A stretch of 64,000 bases of DNA from Vulcanisaeta sp. JCM 14467 (GCF_001316245.1 NZ_BBDM01000003.1:1-64000); one strand, 5' to 3'; positions 8,746 through 18,973 are shown, counted from the first letter of the stretch. Translations and numbers: made by a program. Notes: a model not told the origin generated them from the sequence alone.

Positions 8746-10454
8746 ATGGTAATTGATGGAGCGAAGGTTTCCATTGACGTGGATAGGCTTGTTGAGGTTA
8801 GGGACAGGGCTAGGGAATTGCTGATTAAGTTGGATAGGGAGTTCCCATACATACACCTGGGCTCGTCACTGGCGGCTTTAGACATCATCAATGTCCTCAT
8901 TAGGGTCATGAGGAGGAGCAATGGTGATTGCAGGGATTGGTTTATACTGAGTATTGGTCACGTGGCGCCCGCACTATACGCGATACTGGCTGTTGAGGGC
9001 TTGATACCCGTGGATAGCTCATGGAGATTAACCAATTATCCTCAAGCATATCGACCCACGCCGATAACCTGGACCTACCCTACATAGACGCCACGACTGG
9101 TTCGCTCGGGCAGGGCCTAAGCATGGGTGTTGGGCTTGCCCTGGCCAGTAGGGTTAGGGGCTGTGGTGATGGTGTCGTTTATGTCTTAATGGGTGATGGT
9201 GAGTTGAATGAGGGCCAGGCCTGGGAGGCTGCGATGACGGCGGTTAAGTACGGCCTTGACAACCTAGTAGCCATAGTGAGCCTAAATGGTTACCAACTGG
9301 ATGGTCCATCAAGCACGATTAAGCCCATTAACTACGCGAGGGTTTTCGAGGCCATTGGTTGGAATGTGCTCTACGGAAATGGGCATGACTATGAGGACAT
9401 AATTAGGCTAATTAGTAAGGCTCGTGAAGTCAAGGGTAGACCGACGGTCATATTCCTAAGCACGGTGAGGGGCAGGGGCATTAAGAACCTGGAGAATACC
9501 CATAAGCAGACCCTAAACTCACCGCCGAGGCCACAATTCTCGATGAGGGAAGCCCTTGGCACGACATTGGCAAGGCTTGGTGAGGATAATGACAGACTGG
9601 TCGTTGTAACGGCAGACGTTGGCGAGTCCACTAGGGCTAGGTACTTCGGCGAGAGATTCCCAAATAGGTACTTCAACGTGGGCATTTCTGAGCAGGACCT
9701 AATCGGCGTTGCCGTTGGTCTCGCTCTCGGCGGCTACGTGCCGGTGGCAATGGCCTATGCAATGTTCATGATGAGGGGTTGGGAGCAGATAAGGAATTCC
9801 CTGGGCAGGATGAACCTAAACGTAAAGCTCATCGCAACCCACGCAGGGCTTAGCGACTTCGCTGATGGACCGAGCCACCAGGCCCTGGAGGACGTGGCCC
9901 TAATGAGGACACTCAGTAACATGGTTGTCGTGGCGCCAGCGGACGCGTGGGATGTGGAGAGGGTGATACCCAAGGTCATTGAGTATAATGGGCCCGTCTA
10001 CGTGAGGATCGGCCGTGATTACTCGCCACCAATAACCATGGACCTGGACTACGAGTTCAGGATTGGGGAGGTTTACGAGTTGGTTGATGGCGATGACGTG
10101 ATTGTCATGGGCTACGGGCCCGTGCTGCATAACGCCGTGAGGGCTGCCCTGGAGCTTAGGAAGATGGGCATTAAGATGGGTGTCTACAACGTGCCAACGA
10201 TAAAGCCGCTTAATAGGGATGCCGTTGTTAGGATTGCCCGTAGGGTTGGCAACATAGTCGTTGTTGAGGAACACTCACCAAGGGGTGGCCTTGGCTCTGC
10301 AATTGCGGAGCTCGTTAGTGGTTTTGCAAGGGTTAGGATACTGGGTGTTGATGGTTATGGGCATTGGGGTAGGTCTGAGGAGGAGCTGCTTAGGTTTTAT
10401 GGGCTTGATGAGGAGTCTATAATGGATGCGGCGCTAAAGCTCGTTAATTCATAG
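8746..10454 (+). CDS. tkt: Transketolase, single-chain (one frameshift)
   Basis: Interconverts sugar phosphates with thiamine diphosphate and makes erythrose-4-phosphate. The N-terminal half has HADNLDLPYIDATTGSLGQG and the ThDP/Mg motif GDGELNEGQAWE. The C-terminal half has GISEQDLIGVAVG with the catalytic glutamate. Many archaea encode these halves as two genes, but here they are one chain of about 569 residues. The frame breaks near 9030, where AA should be AAA to give WRLNQLSSS. It sits between aroK and aroA, which suggests it supplies the aromatic pathway. A TATA-like CTTAAATATT at 8694-8703 lies upstream. Confidence 0.9.
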
Positions 10455-10463
10455 GCCATAAAG

Positions 10464-10470
10464 CTTTTTA
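10464..10470 (+). promoter_or_regulatory. TATA box of aroA
   Basis: CTTTTTA lies 24-30 bases before the ATG at 10494, so aroA probably has its own leaderless promoter in addition to any readthrough from the transketolase gene. Confidence 0.45.
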
Positions 10471-10493
10471 TCTAATTACGATAATGATGATGA

Positions 10494-11788
10494 ATGAGTA
10501 GGCTAGTCATTAATGGATTTAGGGCTCGGGATAACATTGTTGAGGCTCCACCATCCAAGGCCCTAACTTAGGTACCTTCTTGCCTCAGCCCTATCTAGGG
10601 TGTGGGTAACCCTTAGGAAGTTGAATTGGGGCGATGATACCTGGTCCATGATTAGGGGTGTCAAGCCCATTTCAGAGATTGAAATCAGGGGTGATTATGT
10701 GAGGGTTAGGCGTGGGGTTGGCCTTGATAGGTTTAGGGTTATTGATGTTGGTGAGAGTGGATTCACGTTTAGGACGCTCACTGGTGTTTACTCAGGGATT
10801 GATGGAGTGACGTTGCTAATGCCGAGGGGTTCGCTTATTGGTAGGCCCATTGACGAATTAATAAACGCACTGAGAAACCTGAACGCCAGGGTTGATAGGT
10901 TAGGTAGCATGGTGAGGATCGTGGGTGGCAGGTTGGTCGGTGGTTACGTGATGATAAGCGGCTCGGTGAGTTCCCAATACATATCAGCCTCCTATACCTG
11001 GCGCCGCTGACTGAGGGAGGTATTGAGGTGAGTATAAAGCCGCCTGTTAAGTCACGACCATACATAGACGCAACAATAAGTGTTCTCAGGGATTTCGGGA
11101 TAAGTGTTGAGAGGAGTGATGACTCGATCTACGTGGGTGGGTCCCAGGAGTTTAGGGCTGTTGGTGAGGAGTTCATAATACCCGGCGACTACTCATTGGC
11201 AGCGTACTACATCACACTCTCAGTGCTGGTGGGCGTGGATCTGAGAATAACGAATTTGCATAGGGACAAAGCCATAGAGAGTGAGTACGCTTCATTAAGT
11301 ATACCAGGGAGGTTGGTGTGGAGATTAAGGAGCTTGAGGACTCCGTAATTGTTAATGGCTCATCCATTAAAGAGCTCAAGCCATTAAACGCAGACCTAAG
11401 TGACTCGCCAGATATCGTAATGCCGCTGGTCCTATTACTGGCTAGGGCTAGTGGTAGGTCGAGGATTACGGGTGTGGAGCACCTGGCTTATAAGGAGAGT
11501 AATAGGCTTAGGGGCATTGCTGCGGTCCTAAGGTGTCTCGGCGCTGGCGTGAGTGTTGATGAGTCAAATGGGATTATTGAGATAGAGGGCACCAGTGAGG
11601 TTAGGGGTGGTTGCGAGATTGATGCCTTGAATGACCATAGGATCGTGATGATGAGTGTAATCGGTGCGTTGGCGGCTAGGGAACCGATCACGATCATTAA
11701 CTGGGAGGGCGTTAATAAGTCCTGGCCAACCTTTATCTGGGACCTGGAGAGACTTGGTGCTGAGATTAAGATGCTTAATTCATCATAA
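10494..11788 (+). CDS. aroA: 3-Phosphoshikimate 1-carboxyvinyltransferase (EPSP synthase, three frameshifts)
   Basis: Transfers enolpyruvyl from PEP to shikimate-3-phosphate. The pieces read MSRLVINGFRARDNIVEAPPSKAL, then RYLLASALSRV, GESGFTFRT (the GxSGTxxR-like loop), SSQYISA, PPVKSRPYIDATISVL, IPGDYSLAAYYI, DLSDSPDIVMPL, KESNRLRG and DHRIVMM, the expected order across about 431 residues. Frames break near 10567 (two bases, restoring SKALTLRYLLA), 10990 and 11297. ATG at 10494 is chosen because the earlier ATG at 10484 meets a stop after five codons. Confidence 0.9.
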
Positions 11789-11826
11789 TTACTGTGTACG
11801 TTAACTGGGTTTTCTACTGTTAACGA

Positions 11827-11854
11827 AATTCTTAATTATAATTCCTTAAGAATT
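11827..11854. promoter_or_regulatory. 9-bp inverted repeat upstream of the 2-oxoacid oxidoreductase gamma-like gene
   Basis: AATTCTTAA at 11827-11835 and TTAAGAATT at 11846-11854 form a perfect inverted repeat with a 10-base spacer, directly before the TATA box CTTTTTTA at 11864-11871. Two GTTAAC sites (11800 and 11819) lie just upstream. An operator or a weak terminator for aroA is possible. Confidence 0.4.
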
Positions 11855-11898
11855 CATACAAACCTTTTTTATTAAATCTAGAATATCAGTGAAATCGT

Positions 11899-12339
11899 AT
11901 GCCCGAGGTACATGAAATAATATTTTATGGTAAAAGCGGGGATGGAATACACGTAGTGGCCGATCAACTGGTTCAAAGCCTGATCAAGCGGGGATTTTAC
12001 GTGATTTCCTACCCAGAGTATGATCCGGAGCGTAGGGAGACCATTGCGAAGGTGCATGTTAGGGTTTCGAAGGAGCCAATACACGTTAGGGGTCCTGTGA
12101 CTAGTCCCGAAATTGCCGTGTTCTTTGACGTTAGACTGATTAAGGATGGCCGGGAGGCATTAAGTGCCAAGAAGTTAATTGTGAACGCCCCAAGTAGGGA
12201 GTTGGTGACGAAGTATGTGGGGGATGTTAACGGAGAGGTCATGAGCATTAACCTTAATGAGTTAAGGAGGGCGGGCGCTGATTATGCAATGCACGTAGTC
12301 AATCTAATAATCAACGCGTTACTTAATGGCAACGCTTGA
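11899..12339 (+). CDS. Orphan 2-oxoacid:ferredoxin oxidoreductase gamma-subunit-like protein
   Basis: A 146-residue stand-alone protein of the POR/KOR gamma domain family (PF01558), the domain found in pyruvate, 2-oxoisovalerate and indolepyruvate ferredoxin oxidoreductases. It begins MPEVHEIIFYGKSGDGIHVVADQL, where GKSGDG replaces the more usual GRGGQG loop. No alpha, beta or delta subunit is next to it. Its position between aroA and trpC might point to an aromatic 2-oxoacid, but this is speculative. ATG at 11899 fits a leaderless promoter. Its end overlaps trpC convergently by 21 bases. Confidence 0.75.
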   Translation: MPEVHEIIFYGKSGDGIHVVADQLVQSLIKRGFYVISYPEYDPERRETIAKVHVRVSKEPIHVRGPVTSPEIAVFFDVRLIKDGREALSAKKLIVNAPSRELVTKYVGDVNGEVMSINLNELRRAGADYAMHVVNLIINALLNGNA

Positions 12340-13059
12340 TAATCCCCTAGCCAATTCCATATTCCTCATTAACGCCGTACCCACTAGCACCGCGTTGGCT
12401 CCTTCCCTGGCAAGTCTTGAGGCATCATCAATGCCCTTAACACCACTCTCCGCAATGATTATGCCGGCCTTGCCCCTGACTGCCCTAATAATCGAGACGG
12501 CCCTATCCAGGGATACGGATAGGTTGCCTAAATCCCTGGAGTTAATCCCAAGCATTACGTTTGGGTTAGTATTAACGACCTCCACGGCATCTTCCTCATT
12601 ATCAACTTCAATAAGCGGCTCCAGCCCAAGGCTCATGGCGTAATCCGCAAGCTCCCATAATGAATCACCCAGGAGCCTCTTGATTAATAGTACTGAGCTC
12701 ACGCCTAATTCCCTGGCCTCCCTGACCTGCTCCTTACTAATCACGAAGTCCTTATACAGCACTGGCTTACCGTAGGTTAGGGCAACCTTCACAAATATTG
12801 GCGAGCAAGGAAGTAGAATGGCTCAACAAGGACGCTGAAGCCTGTGGCGTACTGGCTTATGTGGTTGAAGTATGTCCATGGGTCCAGGTCAAGCCTAATG
12901 ACACCGCTCGGGCTAGCCCTCTTGTACTCGGCGATGAGTGCCAGGTAACCCTCTGAGTTACGCCTTTCGATTGCCTTAACCATGCTTGGAGCCCTAGCAT
13001 CGACTAAGGGCCTCGACGCGCTTCCTCGTTAACTCGCCAATAATGCTTAGGAAGTCCAC
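12319..13059 (-). CDS. trpC: Indole-3-glycerol phosphate synthase (two frameshifts)
   Basis: Closes the indole ring of tryptophan from CdRP. A TIM-barrel protein of about 247 residues with EYKRASPSG (catalytic Glu/Lys region), FSVLVEP, GKPVLYKDFVI, EVDNEEDA, GINSRDL and IAESGV. The N-terminus VDFLSIIGELTRKRVEAL starts with GTG at 13059; no in-frame start lies upstream. Frames break near 13003 and 12797. It is transcribed away from trpA, so the two share a divergent promoter region. Confidence 0.9.
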
Positions 13060-13218
13060 GGCGTGGAAGTCGAGGGGCTAAATATAAGTATTTCCTAACC
13101 TATATATTAACACTGATAAGTATATATTTGTTGATCGAGGGTAATTATTAATGATTGAGGTGTACATAAAGCTTTTAAAGAGGTCATTGGTAGGTCCATT
13201 GGTGAATTCCATGCCCCA
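13060..13218. promoter_or_regulatory. Divergent trpC/trpA promoter region
   Basis: An AT-rich stretch between the two starts. On the minus strand AAATACTTATATTT (13079-13092) lies about 25 bases before the trpC GTG. On the plus strand CTTTTAAA (13172-13179) lies 40 bases before the trpA ATG. ATAAGTAT occurs twice (near 13084 and 13117) and could be a repeated regulatory site. No regulator gene is adjacent. Confidence 0.5.
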
Positions 13219-13937
13219 ATGGTCATAAGGAGGCCGGGCCTGGGCACGTACATAACGGCTACCTACCCAAATAAAGAAACCTTCCTAGATACAGTGAAAT
13301 GCCTATCAAGCGTCTCAGACTTCCTCGAGGTTGGTATACCGACGTTAAATCCTAAGTATGATGGGCCGGTAATAAGGAGGACTCACTTTGAAGCTGAGCT
13401 CAAGGGCTTAGATGCCGTTAAGGTGGCTAAATACGGTGATGTGCCAACCATATTGATGGGTTACGTGGAGGATTACGTAAATAACCTGGGACTAGTTGCT
13501 GAAACGGCTAGTGAAGTTGGTGCATCCTCGGTATTATTCCCCGACTTATTGTTCGAGCACCTGGACATGCTCGAGACCTACGTGAACGTGATGAGAGACT
13601 ACTCGCTTAGGCCACGTTCTTCGTCTCAAGCAATACGCCGCATAGGTTAATTAGCGCGCTGGTTAGGTATGAGCCATTATTCATCTACCTAGGCCTATAC
13701 GCGGCCACGGGCATCAAGCTGCCGCTCTACATAGAGAGGAATGTTAGGGAGGTTAGGAAGTTGGTTGATGGCGTAACCCTGGTCGCTGGCTTCGCAATAA
13801 ACACGCCGGAGATGGTTAAGTTTGTAATCAGTGCTGGGGCTGACGCGGTTGTCGTGGGCACGGCACTCGTGGATAAGTTGGGTGATCAAAGGTCATGCAT
13901 GGAATTCCTGACAAGGCTCAGGGGTGGTTTGCCATGA
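13219..13937 (+). CDS. trpA: Tryptophan synthase alpha chain (one frameshift)
   Basis: Cleaves indole-3-glycerol phosphate to indole. Motifs are TYITATYPN, FLEVGIPTLNPKYDGPVI (with the catalytic Glu and Asp), PDLLFEHLDM, and the C-terminal GFAINTPEMV and VVGTALVDKL. The frame breaks near 13613, where CCACG should be CCAACG to give RPTFFVSSNTP. The rejoined protein is about 239 residues. ATG at 13219 is chosen; the ATG at 13211 meets a stop. The stop overlaps the trpB start (ATGA). Confidence 0.92.
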
Positions 13938-15172
13938 TGGTGCCGCACTACTGGTATAACATAAATGTTGACCTGCCAAAGCCACTACCACCGCCGATCG
14001 ATCCATACGAGGCAGACTCGAGGATCGCCCTCCTCATGAGGATACTACCCAGTGAGTTGATCGACCAGGAATTCACGCCGCTTAGGTACGTGCCGATACC
14101 CGATGAGGTTAGGGAGCTTTACGAGAGAATGGGTAGGCCAACACCCTTCAGGAGGGCTTACGGTCTCGAGAAGGCACTGGGTAACGGGGTTAGGATTTAC
14201 TATAAGTTCGAGGGCGCATTACCGACTGGTTCCCATAAGTTGAACACGGCAATACCGCAGGTCTACTACGCCATTAAGGATGGGGCCAAGGAGGTGGTTA
14301 CGGAGACGGGCGCCGGTCAGTGGGGCTTAGCCGTGTCTCTGGCCGCTGCTTTATTGGGTGTTAAGGCCACGGTATTCATGACGAGGAACTCATACTTCAA
14401 TAAGAAGCAGAGGGTCCTATTCATGAGGACTTACGGAGCCGAGGTCTACCCAAGCCCAAGTGAGTTGACTAAGTATGGCAGGGAGCGCTTAAGGCTAGGC
14501 CTGACCACCCAGGTAGCCTTGGTCTAGCCATTACAGAGGCCATTGAGTTCACGTTAATGGGTGAGGGTAGGAAGTACATACCGGGTAGTGTGCTTGGCTT
14601 CGTAATACTCCACCAGACCGTCATTGGGCAGGAGGTCCTCCAACAAATGCCTGAGGAGCCCGACCTGGTCATTGGTTGTGTGGGTGGCGGTAGTAACTTC
14701 AGTGGCTTCTCATTCCCAATGCTTGGTGCTAAGTTGAGGGGTGAGGGTTTCGAGAGGACTAGGTTCCTGGCCGTTGAGTCGAAGGCGGCGCCTAAGCTGA
14801 CCAGTGGCAGGTACATGTATGACTTCCCCGACACAGGAGGGTTGCTGCCAATGGTTAAGATGTTGACGCTGGGTCACGACTACGTACCACCACCAACACA
14901 CGCAGCTGGGCTTAGGTACCACGGCGCAGCGCCAGCCTGTCATTACTGGTTAGGGAGGGTCTCGTCGAGGCGAGGGCCTATGGGCAGGAGGAGATTATGG
15001 AGGCGGCTAGCTTTTCGCCAGGGCCGAGGGCATAATACCAGCGCCTGAGTCAGCCCACGCCATTAAGGCCGTGATTGATGAGGCCAGGAAAATGCCGAGG
15101 GACTCGGTCATACTCTTCAACCTATCGGGCCATGGCCTACTCGATGTTGATGCATACAGTAGTGTGGGGTGA
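13934..15172 (+). CDS. trpB: Tryptophan synthase beta chain, TrpB2 type (three frameshifts)
   Basis: PLP enzyme joining indole and serine. The N-terminal [10 protein letters not shown] segment and the long linker to [12 protein letters not shown] mark the TrpB2 subgroup. The PLP lysine is in TGSHKLNTA, with TETGAGQWG after it and the phosphate loop GGGSNFSGF further on. Frames break at about 14487 (CC to [12 protein letters not shown]), 14936 (AA to A, GAAPSLSLLV) and 15010 (CC to C, ASLFARAEG). It is coupled to trpA by ATGA and to trpD by TGATG. No TrpB1 gene is present, so this protein probably partners TrpA. Confidence 0.92.
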
Positions 15173-16182
15173 TGGGTGTGAAGGAGATCCTTGAGAAGAT
15201 AGCTAGGGGACTCGCCTTAAGTGTTGATGAGGCGTATGAGGTTGCCAAGGGAATGCTCGTAAGCATTGACGATGCATTGTCGGCCGCCGTGCTAATGGGC
15301 CTTAGGGTCAGGGGCGAGGCATCAAGCGAGATCGCGGGCTTTGCAAGGGCGCTCAGGGACTTCTGCATTAAAATACCAATAGACGATAGGGGCAAGTACG
15401 TGGACACGGCGGGCACGGGAGGTGATGGTTTTGGAACCCTTAACGTATCCACGGCAGCCGCATTAATAGCGGCTTACCTGGGAGCCCGCGTGATTAAGCA
15501 CGGTAATAGAAGCGTCTCATCAACATCGGGCAGTGCGGACTTCCTCGAGGCCCTGGGCTTCAACATAAACATACAACCAAATAAGGCCGCGGAGATGGCA
15601 GTTAATCACCGATTCACCTTCGCCTTCGCACCTGCGTACCACCCAGCTATGAAGAATGTGATGCCCATCAGGAAGAAGCTTGGCATTAGGACAATATTCA
15701 ACCTAGTCGGCCCACTGGCAAACCCTGCATTACTAACGAGACAGTTAATCGGCGTTGCCGATGCATCACTGATGGAGAGGATGGCGGAGGCAGCAGCATT
15801 ACTTGGTTATGAACATGCCGTGTTGGTGCACGGTGAGCCAGGGATTGATGAGGTATCGGTATTCGGTAGGACCATGATCATTGAGGTTAGGAGGGGTGAT
15901 GTGGATAAGTACTCCATAGAGCCCAGGGACCTTGGGCTTGGCACGCATAGGATTGATGAGGTTAGGGTCTCAAGCCCACTGGATAGTATTGAGAAGGTTA
16001 GGCGAGCCATTTCTGGCGAGGACAGGGCTGCCAGGGACTTCATAATCGCCAACACCGCCTACACCCTATACGTAGCTGGCGTGGTTAAGGATCCAAGGGA
16101 TGGTGTTGAGTACGTGGAGTCAGGGCTAGATGATGGCTTCTGGAGTTACGTCAATGAGTTGGCCAGGGTGAGCAGGTCATGA
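15172..16182 (+). CDS. trpD: Anthranilate phosphoribosyltransferase
   Basis: Attaches phosphoribose from PRPP to anthranilate. Intact at 336 residues. The PRPP/metal motifs DTAGTGGDGFGTLNVST and KHGNRSVSSTSGSAD are clear, followed by RKKLGIRTIFNLVGPLANP. ATG at 15172 overlaps the trpB stop and is preferred over the GTG at 15169. The stop overlaps trpF by ATGA. Confidence 0.95.
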   Translation: MGVKEILEKIARGLALSVDEAYEVAKGMLVSIDDALSAAVLMGLRVRGEASSEIAGFARALRDFCIKIPIDDRGKYVDTAGTGGDGFGTLNVSTAAALIAAYLGARVIKHGNRSVSSTSGSADFLEALGFNINIQPNKAAEMAVNHRFTFAFAPAYHPAMKNVMPIRKKLGIRTIFNLVGPLANPALLTRQLIGVADASLMERMAEAAALLGYEHAVLVHGEPGIDEVSVFGRTMIIEVRRGDVDKYSIEPRDLGLGTHRIDEVRVSSPLDSIEKVRRAISGEDRAARDFIIANTAYTLYVAGVVKDPRDGVEYVESGLDDGFWSYVNELARVSRS

Positions 16183-16823
16183 CGCTACTCAAGGTTTGCG
16201 GGGTCACAAACAATAGGGATGCAGTCATGATTAGTAAATATGCTGACTACATTGGCGTGATAATACACTCATCAATCCCAACGCCAAGGCTGGTGAGTAA
16301 GGATGTTGCCAGGGACATTATTAGGTCTGTCAAGGGCATTAAGACCGTCGGCGTTGTTGAGGGTCTTGGGATTACTGAGGCCATTAAACTAGCCAGCGAC
16401 CTGGGTTTCGACGTTCTCCAGTATCACGGAGACCCTGAACTCAATGGTGAGGCCATAGACCTACTTAACCGTCTCGGGATTAGGCTGGCGCCAGTACTCA
16501 CCTACGTGGGTGATGAATCAATAATTGAGAAGGCAGCCAAACTCGCGTCCAGCGATTATGTTGAGTACGTACTCATAGACGCGCCCAAGGTGGGCTTTAA
16601 TAGGTATGAGTATGGCCTCAAGCTACCACTTAACGTGATTAGGAGGGCAAGCTCATTACCCAAGGTCGGTATTGCCGGTGGTATTAACCCAAGCAATGTG
16701 GTTGTCGTGATGAGTTATAGGCCATACCTAATCGACGTCAGCTCAGGCGTTGAGAGGGGTCCGGGCGTTAAGGATGAGGAGTTAGTGAGGAGGGTTGCGG
16801 AGGTGGTTAGGCATGGCAGTTAG
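16179..16823 (+). CDS. trpF: Phosphoribosylanthranilate isomerase
   Basis: Amadori rearrangement of PRA to CdRP. Intact at 214 residues, with the family start LLKVCGVTN (catalytic Cys near residue 7), LQYHGDPE, IDAPKVG (the catalytic Asp region) and GIAGGINPSNV for phosphate binding. The ATG overlaps the trpD stop, and the end overlaps the trpE start by 11 bases. Confidence 0.95.
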   Translation: MTLLKVCGVTNNRDAVMISKYADYIGVIIHSSIPTPRLVSKDVARDIIRSVKGIKTVGVVEGLGITEAIKLASDLGFDVLQYHGDPELNGEAIDLLNRLGIRLAPVLTYVGDESIIEKAAKLASSDYVEYVLIDAPKVGFNRYEYGLKLPLNVIRRASSLPKVGIAGGINPSNVVVVMSYRPYLIDVSSGVERGPGVKDEELVRRVAEVVRHGS

Positions 16824-18073
16824 GAAGGTCCCAATACAGTACCTGCCAAGGCCTAGGGACCTCACGAACCACCTACTTAAGTCCGGTGAGGACTTCGTGG
16901 TGCTCCTCGAGAGTGGTCCTGGCTTTCCAGAGAGGTCTAGGTACACGATAGTTGCGTGGGGCGCTTCGGAGCACCTGGTGGTTGATTGGGATGGTGACCT
17001 TTACGGTGAGCTAAAGGGTTTGGTTAGGAGATTGGGTAGGTTTGAGAGTGGTGACTTGGCTCTTGGTTATTTATCCTACGAGGCCGTGGTCCACATGGAG
17101 CCTTACCTAAGGAATTACCTGAGGAAGCCTCAATGGCCCATTGCCGAGTTCTTCATACCAGGCAATGTGGTCATTTACGACAACCTACTTGGTAGGGGCT
17201 ACGTGAAGGGTGAATTACCCAGCGGCGTCTCCACGGATATCGATGATTTCGAGGTGATTAGCAGGGTTGGTGGTACCAGGAGGGAGGACTTCATTAGGTG
17301 GGTTGAGGCGTCGCTCGAGGATATTAGGAATGGTGAGATCTTCCAAATAGTCCTGTCTAGGTATGAGGACTATTCCGTGAAGGGTGATGCCATGCACCTA
17401 TACATGAGACTTGCGGACCTAAACCCATCACCATACATGTACATTGCCAGGTTTAGGGACAAGTACATAGTTGGGACCAGCCCAGAATTGCTGGTTAAGG
17501 TTGATGGTGATAGGCTGAGACGCACCCAATAGCCGGTACTAGGCCGAGGGGTAGGGACCAATCGATGATTTGAGACTTGAGGAGGAGTTGATCAATAGCA
17601 TTAAGGATAAGGCCGAGCACGTGATGCTAGTTGACCTAGCTAGAAACGACATCGGCAGGGTCTGCAAGTTCGGCACTGTGAGGGTTAAGGAGCTGTATGC
17701 CATTGAGAAGTACCAGAGCGTCCAACACCTGGTCTCGAGGGTTGAGGGAGTCCTGGAGCGTGGCAATGACATTGTTGACGCCCTATTCGCAACCTTCCCC
17801 GCAGGTACCGTGAGTGGTGCGCCCAAGCCCAGGGCCATGGAGTTAATAGCGAAGTACGAGGGCGAGACCAGGGGTCCGTACGCGGGGGTAATTGGGTTGA
17901 TGCATGGTGGTGGGGGTGAGTTTGCGATAATGATTAGGACATTATTCCTAATGGGTGGCACGGCTAGGATACAGGCTGGAGCCGGTATTGTGTATGACTC
18001 AGTGCCCGAGCTTGAGTTTCAGGAGACGGAGCATAAGCTGGGTAGCCTTAAGATTGCCATGGGGGTGGTGTGA
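16813..18073 (+). CDS. trpE: Anthranilate synthase component I (two frameshifts)
   Basis: Makes anthranilate from chorismate with ammonia delivered by TrpG. Start ATG at 16813 gives [17 protein letters not shown]. Motifs are [15 protein letters not shown] (near the tryptophan-binding region), [47 protein letters not shown] and [18 protein letters not shown]. Frames break near 17518 (GG to G, RLETHPIAG) and 17567 (GG to [12 protein letters not shown]). The joined protein is about 420 residues. trpG begins directly at the next base. Confidence 0.92.
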
Positions 18074-18655
18074 ATGGACCTGGTGGTCATAATAGATAAT
18101 TACGACTCCTTCACCTACAACATAGCCCAGTACGTGGGTGAGCTTGGGGCTAGGCCCCTGGTCTTTAGGAATGATGAGGTCACGGTCAGAGTCATCGAGA
18201 GACTAAGGCCTGATGGCATAATAATATCGCCGGGGCCTGGCAACCCGCTTAATCCTAGGGATGTGGGTGTTTCCAGGGAGGTTATTCAGTACTTCAGGGG
18301 TAGGGTGCCAATCCTGGGTGTTTGCCTTGGCCACCAACTGATTGGTGTGGTCTTTGGGGCTAGGGTTAGGAGGGCTAGGACTATTAAGCATGGTAAGACG
18401 AGCATGATTAAGGTGATTAAACCATCACCGATCTTCCATGGACTACCAGATAGGTTCGAGGGCATGAGGTACCACAGCCTGGTCATTGATGATGTGCCTG
18501 GCGAGCTTATTGTAACGGCGGTCTCGGAGGATGATAATGAGGTGATGGCGATACAGCATAGGGATTACCCAATATTTGGTGTTCAATTCCACCCAGAAAG
18601 CATTGGTACGCCTGTTGGTAAGGACATTCTTAAGAACTTCCTTAAACTTTCCTAA
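18074..18655 (+). CDS. trpG: Anthranilate synthase component II, glutamine amidotransferase
   Basis: Intact class I glutamine amidotransferase of 193 residues that supplies ammonia to TrpE. It shows IDNYDSFTYNIAQY at the start, ISPGPGNP, the nucleophile loop GVCLGHQ near residues 79-85, and the catalytic FHPES near residue 170. ATG at 18074 abuts the trpE stop. It is the last gene of the trp operon. Confidence 0.95.
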   Translation: MDLVVIIDNYDSFTYNIAQYVGELGARPLVFRNDEVTVRVIERLRPDGIIISPGPGNPLNPRDVGVSREVIQYFRGRVPILGVCLGHQLIGVVFGARVRRARTIKHGKTSMIKVIKPSPIFHGLPDRFEGMRYHSLVIDDVPGELIVTAVSEDDNEVMAIQHRDYPIFGVQFHPESIGTPVGKDILKNFLKLS

Positions 18656-18973
18656 GCCCACCTATGATGCTTAATGAATGCCGTAGCCAATAACTGGGCT
18701 GTTAAGGCATGGATGAAAATGACGTAAAAAGCTACGAAATAATCCTATTCCCAATACATCATTAAAGTGCGACATTAGTAGTAAGACTTCCCTCATTCTC
18801 TATAAGCTTGGGAAGACGTAACCATTGGCGCAAGTACTGCATCTCTAGCGATATAGATCCTTAGGCTTGAGCATTACTTAGGCAGAGCATTGATTAACAA
18901 AGGTCGATTTTTAAAATTATAATAATTATTTATTCTTACTAAATTATTTAAGTCGTCATGGTACGAACCCCAC
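18656..18973. other. 318-base intergenic stretch
   Basis: No convincing frame, tRNA or repeat is visible. The left half has short TGATG and ATGA words but no paired C/D boxes that I can defend. The last 60 bases are very AT-rich and hold the ppsA TATA box (AAATTATTTA, 18941-18950). The middle may contain the trpG terminator, but no clean hairpin was found. Confidence 0.4.
18941..18950 (+). promoter_or_regulatory. TATA box of ppsA
   Basis: AAATTATTTA lies 24-33 bases before the GTG at 18974, the spacing of a leaderless archaeal promoter. This decides the GTG start, because the ATG at 18959 is in a frame that soon stops. Confidence 0.5.

Noticed and set aside
3258-15172. Programmed frameshifting or split genes as the explanation for broken enzymes
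   Set aside because: Breaks occur at random positions in domains and at many different short runs, without shared slippery sites or stem-loops, and nearly always lose a base. A technical cause fits better.
18656-18973. C/D box small RNA or tRNA in the gap after trpG
   Set aside because: Short TGATG-like words are present, but no matching D/D' boxes at proper spacing and no cloverleaf could be drawn.
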